Below the pieces are notes generated by a model. The model had not been told where the DNA came from, searched no databases, and saw only the letters and a list, made by a program, of their open reading frames with translations. From positions 96,492-160,491 of the forward strand of contig NZ_JBHUER010000007.1 in NCBI RefSeq assembly GCF_042681025.1: a DNA stretch of 64,000 nt. The letters run 5' to 3'. This stretch comes from Methylopila henanensis (GTDB lineage: Bacteria; Pseudomonadota; Alphaproteobacteria; Rhizobiales; Methylopilaceae). A program made the translations under genes and the position numbers. This document shows, one piece after another, positions 50,905-59,327 of this stretch (positions are counted from its first letter, which is position 1; each line of letters begins with the position of its first letter).

Positions 50905-51189
50905 ATGAGTTTCATCGGTCGGTTGCCGCTGGCGATCGCGTTCGCAGCGAGCATCGGGCTGGTCGGCCCGGCGTCCGGCCAGTCTTCGGACGACGACGGC
51001 GGCGCGACGCAACTCGAGACCATCACAGTCTTCGGCTCCGAGCCCGACCTGAAGGATGTCCTGTCTCCGGGCGAGGTCTCGGTCGTCTACCCGGACGACG
51101 TGAAGGGCGAGCACAAGGCCCTTCCGGATCTGCTCGACCAGATTCCCGGCGTCTATGCGCGGCGCGTCGCGGGCACCGGCCAGTACACT
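50905..51189 (+). pseudogene. Truncated cobalamin-type TonB-dependent receptor (BtuB-like), N-terminal fragment
   Basis: An intact start encodes a signal peptide (LPLAIAFAASIGLVGPASGQ). A TonB-box region (LETITVFGSE) and the beginning of the plug domain (LPDLLDQIPGVYARRVAGTG, QYTT) follow. The receptor sequence stops near 51189; beyond it the same frame gives unrelated residues and a stop at 51282. A complete receptor needs about 600-700 residues. It lies directly downstream of a cobalamin riboswitch, so it is a dead B12 receptor. Confidence 0.8.
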
Positions 51190-51750
51190 ACGTCGCGGGT
51201 CTCGGCGGCGCGCAGGTCGGCGGCACCTATAATAATGCGGCCTCGCGGCTGCAGCGGATCGCCTACGGCGCTGCGAACCTGACGACCGCCCCCGTAACGA
51301 ACGTGTTCACTCCGAGCGCGAGCAACCCTTACGAAGTCCGTGACATCAGCTTCAAGAGCTCGACCGCCTACGTGCTTCTCGGCGCCTACGACAGCAGTTG
51401 GCAGATGAAGGGCAAGCTGGTCAGCACCACCAACTTCACCACCCTCACGACTGTCGACGACTTCACCGCGGGTGCGCCGGGCTACTTCTGGGCGGCCCAG
51501 TACACGCCCGACAACGACCGGATCTGGCTCGCGCGCGGAAACCAGATCCGCGTCTACACGGCCGCGAGCCCGGCGACGCCGCGACGCTGACCCTAACGGC
51601 GGGCAGCCTGATCTCCCTCGGCGAAACCTACGACAACATCAACGACTTCTCCTATGTCGGCGCGACGGGAGCGGCGACCGCAATCCGCGGTTATCGGTCG
51701 CCGACGCAGGTGTCGCTAAGCAACCTGCCGCAGCTTGGCGACGATCTCTT
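51183..51750 (+). pseudogene. Internal fragment of an unrelated repetitive surface/propeller-like protein
   Basis: A different frame reads VHYVAGLGGAQVGGTYNN, then SRLQRIAYGAANLTTAP, DDFTAGAPGYFWAAQYTPDN and DRIWLARGNQIRVYTAASPA to a stop at 51590. After another frame change comes TLTLTAGSLISLGETYDNIN. No start codon serves the fragment. Strands with WLARGNQIRVY and YVGA patterns suggest a beta-propeller. It has been joined to the receptor stump by rearrangement. Confidence 0.5.
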
Positions 51751-52029
51751 CAGGGGCGTGCCTCTTCATTGGCATCCTGCTGTCCTCCATATGGCCAAAA
51801 GCCATACCTCAGGGAGGACCACTTCTCAGGGGCAGATCAACTGCCGCGCGGCAATCGCCATCGTCGCAATGATCATCCGATCGCGAGGCCTGTCCGACGC
51901 GTAACCCCTCTCATCATTGTATTAATTCTAAAATACTGAACTTGCTATATTTTTTACTTCTGTCCAGAACGATGGCTGTCGTCGTGCGGCCGTTATGAGG
52001 CTTACGGTGCCGTCGCCGCCGGGTGCTCC
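51751..52029 (+). promoter_or_regulatory. AT-rich probable promoter region of the FecI-type sigma gene
   Basis: Bases 51910-51960 are strikingly AT-rich for this genome. They include ATTCTAAA (half of the Irr ICE box) at 51924-51931 and TGCTATAT (extended -10-like) at 51943. Iron-responsive control of the following sigma factor is plausible but unproven. No gene is seen in 51751-52029. Confidence 0.35.
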
Positions 52030-52545
52030 ATGCCGAACTCGTCCTTGAACGCGATTTATCTGAACCGAAGAGGTCTTTTGATCGGCTCGATATTTCGCGT
52101 CGTCCGCGATGCGCAGACAGCAGAGGACATCGCGCAGGAAAGCTACCTGCGCGTCGCGCAGGCCATCCGCGAGAATCCCGTCGAGCACGTTCAGGCGTTT
52201 CTGTTTCAGACGGCGCGGAACCTCGCGCTTGATCACGCCCGTCGGCAAGCCGCCCGAAGGCTCGTCGAGGTGGATCCGGACAGCGTCGAGTCTCGGCTCG
52301 TCATGTCGCCCGCGCCGCCGGCCGACCAGACGCTGATTGACCGCGAAAGGCTGGCGGCGCTGGAGGCCGTGCTCGGGCGCCTGCCGGAGCGGGCGCGCCG
52401 CGTCTTCACGCTGAGTCGTCTGGAGGGCTGGTCCTATCCGCGCATCGGCGAAGCTTTGGGGGTGTCGCCAAATACCGTCTACAACGACATGAAGCTCGCA
52501 ATGAGCGCGTGCATTGACGCCATCGAGAGGTTCGATCGCCGCTAG
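52030..52545 (+). CDS. FecI-like iron-starvation ECF sigma factor
   Basis: This 171-residue sigma-70 factor has region 2 (IFRVVRDAQTAEDIAQESYL) and region 4 (LGRLPERARRVFTLSRLEGW, then YPRIGEALGVSPNTVYNDM). It is first in the order sigma, anti-sigma FecR, STN-type TonB receptor, the classical cell-surface signalling set. It should recruit RNA polymerase to the receptor promoter when the cognate siderophore is bound. Confidence 0.92.
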   Translation: MPNSSLNAIYLNRRGLLIGSIFRVVRDAQTAEDIAQESYLRVAQAIRENPVEHVQAFLFQTARNLALDHARRQAARRLVEVDPDSVESRLVMSPAPPADQTLIDRERLAALEAVLGRLPERARRVFTLSRLEGWSYPRIGEALGVSPNTVYNDMKLAMSACIDAIERFDRR

Positions 52546-52626
52546 CGAGCGAGGATCGACGATTGTGATGTTCTTCGTCGCGGATCGTCTGGACTATAAG
52601 GCCTCGCACGACAGCGGACGGCGACA

Positions 52627-53595
52627 TTGTTTCGAGAGACTGCAGGCGACCATAATCAGTCTCCAGATGACGTGCGCGACGAAGCGCTCGCCTGGTTTCT
52701 GAAGATCCAGGCTCAGGGAGAGGAGGCTGAGGTCGTCCGCGCGTTCAACGCATGGTGCGGGGCTGATCCGGCGCACGCCGCGGCCTTCGCCGCCATCGCC
52801 GAGCTCTGGAGCTCGCCCGAGATCGGCGGCGCGGCGCTGCGCTTTCGCAAACCGCCTCCTGCGCGCGCGCCCGTAAACCGCCGTCTCGTCGTCGCCGCTG
52901 CGGCGTCCTTCGCCGCGGTCGCTGGACTGAGCGCACTCCGGGCGCCGGAATTGCTGATCCAGATCGAGGCGGACCACGTTTCCGGAACCGGCGAGCGCAG
53001 CCGCGTGGCGCTGTCCGACGGATCCCTCATGACGCTCGATGCAGCTTCCGCTGTGGCGCTCGATTTCTCGGGCGACAGGCGTTCGGTGCGCCTGCTGAAA
53101 GGCGCCGCCTTTTTCGATGTCCGGGCCGACCCATCGCGGCCCTTCCGCGTCGAGAGCGCTTTCGGCCTGGTGGAGGTGATCGGCACCGCCTTTGAAGTCC
53201 GGCGCGAGGGAAGCGCCGATCAGATCACTCTCGTTCGAGGCCGGGTGGACGTCGAACGACTGGCCGCGCCATCCGAGCGGCGTGCGCTCCAGCCCGGACA
53301 GGCGGTCGAGGTGACGCGAAGCGCCTTGTCCTCGCCCCGAACCGTCGACTCAGCGCGCACGGTCGCTTGGATGGAGGGCTGGCTCAGCTTCCGGGACAGG
53401 ACGTTCGGCGAGATCGTCGACCGGCTGCGCGCCTATCGCGAAGGCCGCATCGTGATGCTCGGGAGCGGCGTGGCGCACGTCCGCGTGAGCGGTGATTACC
53501 GCCTGGATCAACCGGACGTGGCGCTCCGTTCGCTTGCCGCCGCGGCGGGGGCGACCCTTATCGATCTGCCGGGCGGGATCGCGCTGCTCCGCTGA
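52627..53595 (+). CDS. FecR-like transmembrane sigma regulator
   Basis: The protein has 322 residues from TTG 52627; GTG 52672 is an alternative and no in-frame ATG precedes the conserved N-terminus. The parts are a DUF4880 N-terminus (DEALAWFLKIQAQGEEAEVV, RAFNAWCGADPAHAAAFAAI), one membrane helix (RLVVAAAASFAAVAGLSAL), a FecR domain (GERSRVALSDGSLMTLDAAS, LLKGAAFFDV, FGLVEVIGTAFEVRREG), and a DUF4974/STN-like end. It relays the signal from the receptor's STN domain to the sigma factor. Confidence 0.9.
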   Translation: MFRETAGDHNQSPDDVRDEALAWFLKIQAQGEEAEVVRAFNAWCGADPAHAAAFAAIAELWSSPEIGGAALRFRKPPPARAPVNRRLVVAAAASFAAVAGLSALRAPELLIQIEADHVSGTGERSRVALSDGSLMTLDAASAVALDFSGDRRSVRLLKGAAFFDVRADPSRPFRVESAFGLVEVIGTAFEVRREGSADQITLVRGRVDVERLAAPSERRALQPGQAVEVTRSALSSPRTVDSARTVAWMEGWLSFRDRTFGEIVDRLRAYREGRIVMLGSGVAHVRVSGDYRLDQPDVALRSLAAAAGATLIDLPGGIALLR

Positions 53596-53610
53596 GCGTC
53601 AAACGCATCA

Positions 53611-53645
53611 GAAAAATTTGTGAGGCTGCGACGCCTCGTTCGTCT
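53611..53645 (+). promoter_or_regulatory. Candidate FecI-type promoter of the TonB receptor gene
   Basis: GAAAAATTTG at 53611 and CGTCT at 53641 resemble the A/T-rich -35 block and the CGTC-type -10 of iron-starvation sigma promoters. The position about 60 bases before the receptor start fits. Confidence 0.42.
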
Positions 53646-53704
53646 CAGCGCATGGGGAGGGTGATCGCGACGGCGCGACCAGCCTTTCGCGAGCGGGGAT
53701 GTTC

Positions 53705-56101
53705 ATGCGGAACGGACTTAAGAAGCGTCGGGGCGTCGCGGGCGGACTGGCGCTTGCGCTGCTGTGCTCGGCGGCGCACGGGCAGGCAGCTCAACCCAAA
53801 GCAGCGGCTTCCGAAAGTCGCTCGATCACTTTCTTCATTCCTGCGCAACCGCTTCAGTCCGCTCTCGATACCTTCGTGCGCGCGACCGGCTGGCAGATTG
53901 GCTACCCCGCCAACCTCCCCAATGGAATGGTTTCCAAGCCGGTCGCAGGCGTCATGAAGCCGGGCGAAGCTCTGCGTCGCCTCTTAGAAGGCGCAGGCGT
54001 CGATTTAAGGCGCACTGATCCTCAGGCCGTCACGCTCGTGCGTCTCGACCGGACCTCCGAGGCCGACGACAGCGTGACGATCGCGTTGGAGCCGATCGAC
54101 GTCTTAGGCGCGGGCGAGAACGCCCGCGGTCCGGTGAACGGGATCGTCGCCAAGCGCACGGCGAGCGCGACCAAGACCGACACGCCGATCCTCGAGGCGC
54201 CTCAGTCGATCTCTGTTGTCGGCCGCACGCAGATGGAGCGGCAGGGCGCGACCAGCGTCACCGAAGTGCTGCGCTACGTGCCGGGCGTCGTGGTCGAGAC
54301 CTACGGTCCCGATCCGAAGGGCTTCGATTGGGTCTATCTGCGCGGCTTCAACGCGCAGTCCACGAGCGATTTCCGCGACGGTCTGCGGCAGTCGTCCGTC
54401 AGCTACAGTTTCTTCCGCACCGAGCCCTACGCGCTGGAGCGCGTCGAGGTGCTGCGCGGGCCGTCCTCAGCGCTGTACGGCCAGAGCGACGCCGGCGGCC
54501 TCATCAACAAGGTGAGCAAGCGCCCGACCGACGATCCGCATTACCAGATCGAAGGCCAAGCCGGCTCCTACGATCGCTTCCAGGGCGCGGTCGACGTCGG
54601 CGGCCCCGTCGACGCCGACGGCAAGCTGCTCTACCGGGTCATTGCCGTGGCCAGGAAGTCCGACACCCAGTTCGAATATCCGACCGGCGACGAGCGTAAA
54701 GACGACCGGCTCTACCTCGCCCCGTCCTTCACCTGGAAGCCGAACGATCAGACCAAGCTCACCGTCTACGGCGAGGCCCTGCGCGACCGTTCCGGCGGCA
54801 GCGCGCTCTATGCGCGGGCACCCGGCTCTCGCTGGCTACCGACGGGCGACCCGAACTTCGACGGCTTCAAGCAGGACCAGCAGCAGATCGGCTACGAGTT
54901 CGAGCACGCCTTCAACGACGTCTGGACCGTGCGCCAAAACAGCCGCTTCGGCCACACCGAAACCCTGCTCGACGTGACGCAGGGCTACTGGGCTTCGGAC
55001 TTCGGCGTCATCGCCAGACGCAATCGCACATTCGACGAAGACATGGCCGCCTTCGCGTCGGACACGCAGGCGGAAGCAAAGTTCTCGACCGGACCGGTCA
55101 ACCACACGGTCCTCTTCGGCGTCGACAACAACTACGTCGACGCCGACGTCCGCGGGTGGCAGACGGCCTGGGGCTCGACCATCCTGATCCCGTCGAACCC
55201 GATCTACGGCGTGGACATGCCGGATCCGCGCAAGCTCGGAACCAGCTTCCAGAACTACCGTCAAAAGCTGACGCAGGTCGGTTTCTACGGGCAGGACCAG
55301 ATCAAGTGGGACAACTGGGTCCTGACGCTCGGCGGTCGCTACGACCATCTCGAGGTCGATACGCATGACCGGCTGGCGGCCGACGACTACAAGCGCAAGG
55401 ACGGCAAGTTCTCGGGCCGGGTTGGCCTGACTTACGTGACGCCGTTCGGCCTCGCGCCCTATGTGTCCTATTCCGAAGCCTTCGTTCCGCAGCTGGGCCT
55501 CACTCAGGGTGGCGGGACGCTCAAACCTTCGGCCAGCTGGCAGTACGAGGCGGGCGTCAAGTTCGAGCCGCAGGGCTGGAACGCTCTCTTCACCGCCGCT
55601 GTCTTCGACCTCACCAAGACCAACGCTACCGTCTATCAGAACGGTTTCCCGGTTCCGATGGGCGAGACCAACTCGCAGGGGTTTGAGCTCGAGGCCAAGG
55701 TCAGCCTGAACCAGGGCCTCGATTTCATCGGCTCCTACACCTATGCGGACGTCGATGTGAAAAAGGGCGCCTATCCCGGCAAGCGGCCCATGCTGGTCCC
55801 GGCCCACACGGCGTCCGGCTGGCTGAACTACACGTTCCAGGACGGCGCCTTGCAGGGCGTCAGCCTCGGGGGCGGCGCGCGCTTCGTCGGCAAGACCTAT
55901 GGCGACGCTCAGAACACGGTGAAGGTCGACAGTTGGACTGTGTTCGACGCCGGCCTGAGCTACAGGTGGCGCAATGCCACCTTCGCGCTCAACGCCGTCA
56001 ACCTGTCCGACAAGAAGTACTTCACCACCTGCGAAAGCGATGCGGCCTGTTATCAGGGCCAGCGCCGAACTGTGATCGGCCGGGTGCGCGTCGATTTCTG
56101 A
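53705..56101 (+). CDS. TonB-dependent siderophore receptor with STN signalling domain
   Basis: This 798-residue outer-membrane receptor has a signal peptide to about residue 29. The STN domain follows (ITFFIPAQPLQSALDTFVRA, then PGEALRRLLEGAGVDLRRTD), then a TonB box near VTIALEPIDVLGAG, the plug (APQSISVVGRTQMERQGATS, VEVLRGPSSALYGQSDAGGL), and a 22-strand barrel ending in GRVRVDF. It belongs to the FhuA/FpvA-like ferric-siderophore group. ATG 53705 has GGGGA at six bases; ATG 53699 abuts it. With FecI and FecR upstream it completes a surface-signalling circuit. Confidence 0.94.
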   Translation: MRNGLKKRRGVAGGLALALLCSAAHGQAAQPKAAASESRSITFFIPAQPLQSALDTFVRATGWQIGYPANLPNGMVSKPVAGVMKPGEALRRLLEGAGVDLRRTDPQAVTLVRLDRTSEADDSVTIALEPIDVLGAGENARGPVNGIVAKRTASATKTDTPILEAPQSISVVGRTQMERQGATSVTEVLRYVPGVVVETYGPDPKGFDWVYLRGFNAQSTSDFRDGLRQSSVSYSFFRTEPYALERVEVLRGPSSALYGQSDAGGLINKVSKRPTDDPHYQIEGQAGSYDRFQGAVDVGGPVDADGKLLYRVIAVARKSDTQFEYPTGDERKDDRLYLAPSFTWKPNDQTKLTVYGEALRDRSGGSALYARAPGSRWLPTGDPNFDGFKQDQQQIGYEFEHAFNDVWTVRQNSRFGHTETLLDVTQGYWASDFGVIARRNRTFDEDMAAFASDTQAEAKFSTGPVNHTVLFGVDNNYVDADVRGWQTAWGSTILIPSNPIYGVDMPDPRKLGTSFQNYRQKLTQVGFYGQDQIKWDNWVLTLGGRYDHLEVDTHDRLAADDYKRKDGKFSGRVGLTYVTPFGLAPYVSYSEAFVPQLGLTQGGGTLKPSASWQYEAGVKFEPQGWNALFTAAVFDLTKTNATVYQNGFPVPMGETNSQGFELEAKVSLNQGLDFIGSYTYADVDVKKGAYPGKRPMLVPAHTASGWLNYTFQDGALQGVSLGGGARFVGKTYGDAQNTVKVDSWTVFDAGLSYRWRNATFALNAVNLSDKKYFTTCESDAACYQGQRRTVIGRVRVDF

Positions 56102-56987
56102 GGCGACGACACGGCGCTACGCGCTCTCGCTGATTGCCGGGGGCACGCTGCTCGCGGCGACGGCCGCGCGGGCGGAGCCGGCCCCGTCGCGCGTCGCCGC
56201 GATCGCTTGGCTCGGCGCCGAGCACGCGCTGGCGCTCGGCGTGACGCCGGTCGGCGTCGCGGACGTCGGTTACTTTCGGATCCGCGTGGCCACGCCGCCT
56301 TTGCCGGACACCGTCGCCGATCTCGGACCGTTCTGGGAGCCGAGCCTCGAGCGGCTGATCGCGCTGAAGCCGGATCTGATCCTGATGGATTCTTGGTCCG
56401 CGCTGGACCGCCGGACGTTCGAGCGCGTCGCCCCTGTCCTGCCGATCCCGGCATATCCGCCGGAAGCGTCGGGTTGGGCCTTTGCGGCGGGCCTCCTGAG
56501 AGATCTTAGCCTCCGCCTCGGCCGGGAGGATTTGGGCAGACTCTTGTTGAGCGAAGCCGAAAAGCGAATGGAGGCGCTGCGCGCGCGAGCCGCCGCCGTT
56601 GGCGCGCCGCCGGTTTACGTGGCGCTGCTGTCGCAGACCGGACGCAACGCGACCCTGTACGGCGGCTCCGCGCTGGTCGGCGGCGCACTGGAGCGGCTCG
56701 GCCTTCCCAATGCGTGGCGTGGCCGGTTCTCCCACTCGGGGACCGCCGTCGTCGGCCTCGACGCGCTCGCAGGCGAGAACGAGGCGGTCGTTCTGGCCGT
56801 CGATCTGGAAAACGCGAGCGGCTCTTTCGCGCGGGCCACGGCAGCAAACGCCCTGTGGCGCAGCCTGCCTGCGGTCCGGAAGGGCCGCATCGCGCGGCTC
56901 GGCGGGTTTTATCCCTATGGAGGCCTCGCGTCTCTGCTTCGCTTCGCGGATCAGGCCGTCGCGGCCGTGGAAGCCGCCCATGGCTAG
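56094..56987 (+). CDS. FhuD-like periplasmic siderophore-binding protein, start codon unclear
   Basis: The frame encodes TTRRYALSLIAGGTLLAATA, a Tat-like signal, then the FhuD/BtuF fold: VAAIAWLGAEHALALGVTPV, IALKPDLILMDSWSALDR, LARLGGFYPYGGLASLLRF-like C-terminus. Between an in-frame stop at 56073 and this signal there is no ATG, GTG or TTG; only ATT at 56094 is near-cognate, and the first GTG (56241) would remove the signal. It overlaps the receptor stop. Either a rare start or coupling is used, or the gene is damaged. It delivers ferric siderophore to the permease encoded next. Confidence 0.75.
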   Translation: MSEATTRRYALSLIAGGTLLAATAARAEPAPSRVAAIAWLGAEHALALGVTPVGVADVGYFRIRVATPPLPDTVADLGPFWEPSLERLIALKPDLILMDSWSALDRRTFERVAPVLPIPAYPPEASGWAFAAGLLRDLSLRLGREDLGRLLLSEAEKRMEALRARAAAVGAPPVYVALLSQTGRNATLYGGSALVGGALERLGLPNAWRGRFSHSGTAVVGLDALAGENEAVVLAVDLENASGSFARATAANALWRSLPAVRKGRIARLGGFYPYGGLASLLRFADQAVAAVEAAHG

Positions 56988-58971
56988 CATGCGGGGACGA
57001 CGGCTTCCGATCGCTCTTCTCGTTCTGTCGGCCATTCTGGGGCTGGTGATTTTCCTCGCGCGGTCGGACGCCGCCCTGCCGGCGGCGCTCTGGCTCGACG
57101 CCCTGCGCGAGCCGTCTCCCGACGACTTCAGGCAGGCGGTCTTCGGTCTCGCCGTCGCGCCGCGCGCAGCCGTCGCACTGATCGCGGGGGCCGCGCTCGG
57201 TCTTGGCGGCGCGCTTTGTCAGCAAGCGCTTCGCAATCCGCTTGCGGAGCCTTCCGTGCTCGGCGTCAGCGCCGGCGCTCAGCTAGGCCTTGTTTTCGCG
57301 ACGCTCTACGCGCCGGGCCTTCTTGTCTTCGGAGCTGAGATTCCCGCGTTGGCGGGGGCGGCGCTCGCCGTCGGATTTGCGCTGCTCGTCGCGGCGCGGC
57401 GGCGCGCGGCGCCCGTCGCGGTGACGCTCGGCGGCCTGATCTTCGGTCTTTACTGCACGAGTCTCACGGCGCTCGTCATAATCTTTCATCGCGACCACCT
57501 CAGCGACCTGTTGCTGTGGCAGTCGGGCGCGCTCGATCAGACGGGCTGGAGCGTGGCCGCTCGTCTCGCGGCGCGGCTCGCATGCGCCGCGGCTCTCGCA
57601 TCGCTCCTCGCTCGATCGCTGAGCCTGCTCGATCTGTCGGACGAGACCGCGCGAGGCGCGGGCCTGCCCGTCGCGGCTGTCCGGATCATGGCCTTCACGC
57701 TGGCCGCCGCCCTCGCGGCGAGCGTGACGGCAGCGGTCGGCGTCATCGGCTTCGTGGGGCTCGCCGCGCCTCATGTCGCGGCCCTCATGGGCGCGCGACG
57801 GCTCACGCCGCGACTGATTTCCAGCGCCGCCGTCGGCGCCGTCCTGCTGTTCACGACCGACCAAATCTTGCAGGCGACGCCGGGCCTCGGCTTCGTTCCG
57901 ACCGGGGCGGCGACCACATTTCTTGGCGCGCCTCTGCTGCTTTGGCTGATGCGACGACTGAAGTCGTCCGGCGGGGGAGCCGCGATGGCAGACGACGTCA
58001 CTCGGCGGCGATGGTCGACGGGCCAACTCGCGTCGGCGTTGCCGATGCTCGCATTCGTTGCGCTCTGCGCCCTTTTCATCGTCCGTTCGGAGTCCGGTTG
58101 GCAGTTTGCGGCTCTCGCAGGCGACCTCGCGTTTGATCTGCGGTGGCCGCGCGTCATGGGGGCGTGCGCCGCCGGCGCGCTCGCGGGGTTGTCGGGCTTC
58201 GTGCTGCAGACGCTGTTCCGGAATCCGATGGCCAGTCCCGAAATACTGGGCGTCGCGCAAGGCGCCAGCGTCGGCCTGATGACAATCGCGGTGGTGGCTC
58301 CCACCGCGGCCGGACTCGTTCCACCGCTCGCCGCCGCCGGCGGCGCCGCCGTCGCGCTCGGGCTGCTCGCTCTGGTTAGCCGGGGCGGCGCAGCCTCGCC
58401 GAATCACATCCTGCTCGCCGGCGCGGCGCTCGGCGCGTTCCTCTCGGGGGTCGCCACGCTGCTGCTCATGCTGTCCGGCCCAAGAGCGATCGCGCTGCTC
58501 AACTGGATGTCGGGCTCGACCTCTCTCGTCACGTCGACAAGCGCCTTGATCGCGCTCGGCGCGGCCGTCATCGCGCTTTCGCTCTGCGTCCTCGCCCAAC
58601 GCGACCTCGCGCTGCTCAGCCTGGGCGACACCACGGCCTCCGCCGGAGGCCTGCCTCCTCAACGGACGCGAGCCTTGCTGTTCGGGCTCGCGGCCTTCGC
58701 GGCAGGCGTCTCGACCATGATCGTCGGGCCGCTGAGCTTCATAGGGCTGATCGCGCCGCGGCTCGCCCGGCTCGCCGGCTTTCGGGCCGACGGGGCGGGA
58801 GCGTTCGCCACGGCGGTCGTGGGCGCCGCCCTGCTCACGGCGGCTGATTGGATCGGCCGAAACGTCGCCTATCCATGGCCGCTTCCCGCCGGCCTGGTCT
58901 CAGCCTTCATCGGCGCGCCGGCGGCGCTCGCCATGCTGGTCGTCCATAGATCGCCTCGACGTTTCCGATAA
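56980..58971 (+). CDS. FhuB-like fused FecCD siderophore permease
   Basis: This 663-residue protein has two FecCD halves in one chain, as in FhuB, with about 20 membrane helices. The halves share motifs: QQALRNPLAEPSVLGVSAGA and LQTLFRNPMASPEILGVAQG, then GFVGLAAPHVAALMGARRLT and SFIGLIAPRLARLAGFRADG, the ATPase-docking loops. The start overlaps the binding-protein stop by eight bases. No ATPase gene follows: catalase is next after 356 bases. The permease must borrow a FhuC-type ATPase encoded elsewhere. Confidence 0.92.
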   Translation: MASMRGRRLPIALLVLSAILGLVIFLARSDAALPAALWLDALREPSPDDFRQAVFGLAVAPRAAVALIAGAALGLGGALCQQALRNPLAEPSVLGVSAGAQLGLVFATLYAPGLLVFGAEIPALAGAALAVGFALLVAARRRAAPVAVTLGGLIFGLYCTSLTALVIIFHRDHLSDLLLWQSGALDQTGWSVAARLAARLACAAALASLLARSLSLLDLSDETARGAGLPVAAVRIMAFTLAAALAASVTAAVGVIGFVGLAAPHVAALMGARRLTPRLISSAAVGAVLLFTTDQILQATPGLGFVPTGAATTFLGAPLLLWLMRRLKSSGGGAAMADDVTRRRWSTGQLASALPMLAFVALCALFIVRSESGWQFAALAGDLAFDLRWPRVMGACAAGALAGLSGFVLQTLFRNPMASPEILGVAQGASVGLMTIAVVAPTAAGLVPPLAAAGGAAVALGLLALVSRGGAASPNHILLAGAALGAFLSGVATLLLMLSGPRAIALLNWMSGSTSLVTSTSALIALGAAVIALSLCVLAQRDLALLSLGDTTASAGGLPPQRTRALLFGLAAFAAGVSTMIVGPLSFIGLIAPRLARLAGFRADGAGAFATAVVGAALLTAADWIGRNVAYPWPLPAGLVSAFIGAPAALAMLVVHRSPRRFR

Positions 58972-59327
58972 TCGAGCGGGTGCAGGGACAGTAAGAGCGG
59001 GGCGACGCTCGTCAGGGCCCCGTCGCAGCCTGACGCCTCCAGAGCTTCGCAATCTGCGCGAAGCTGCGCCGAAGCGCGCGTCGCAACGCCTTCGGAGCTC
59101 ACCGTCGCCGAGGCTGGCGTCAGCCTCGGCGAATGGGGCGTTCGTCGGGCTTCGACGCCCGGTCGGCTCCCACAAAGACCCGAATTGGCGCCTGCAGTCT
59201 GGAACGTTTCGAACAGCTGAGCGCTTTAGTCCAGTTGGCTCGTTGGAGAGCGACGGCTTCGCTCGGCTGACGAGCCATGGCTGTCTGACGCCGCCGGCAC
59301 GACGTTTACAGAAATGAGGCGGCCAAC
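58972..59327. other. Gene-free stretch upstream of catalase
   Basis: No convincing ORF is visible. GGAAC at 59201-59205 followed after 16 bases by CGCT is a weak resemblance to the EcfG general-stress promoter (GGAAC, spacer, CGTT), which often drives katE-type catalase in alphaproteobacteria. Confidence 0.35.
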
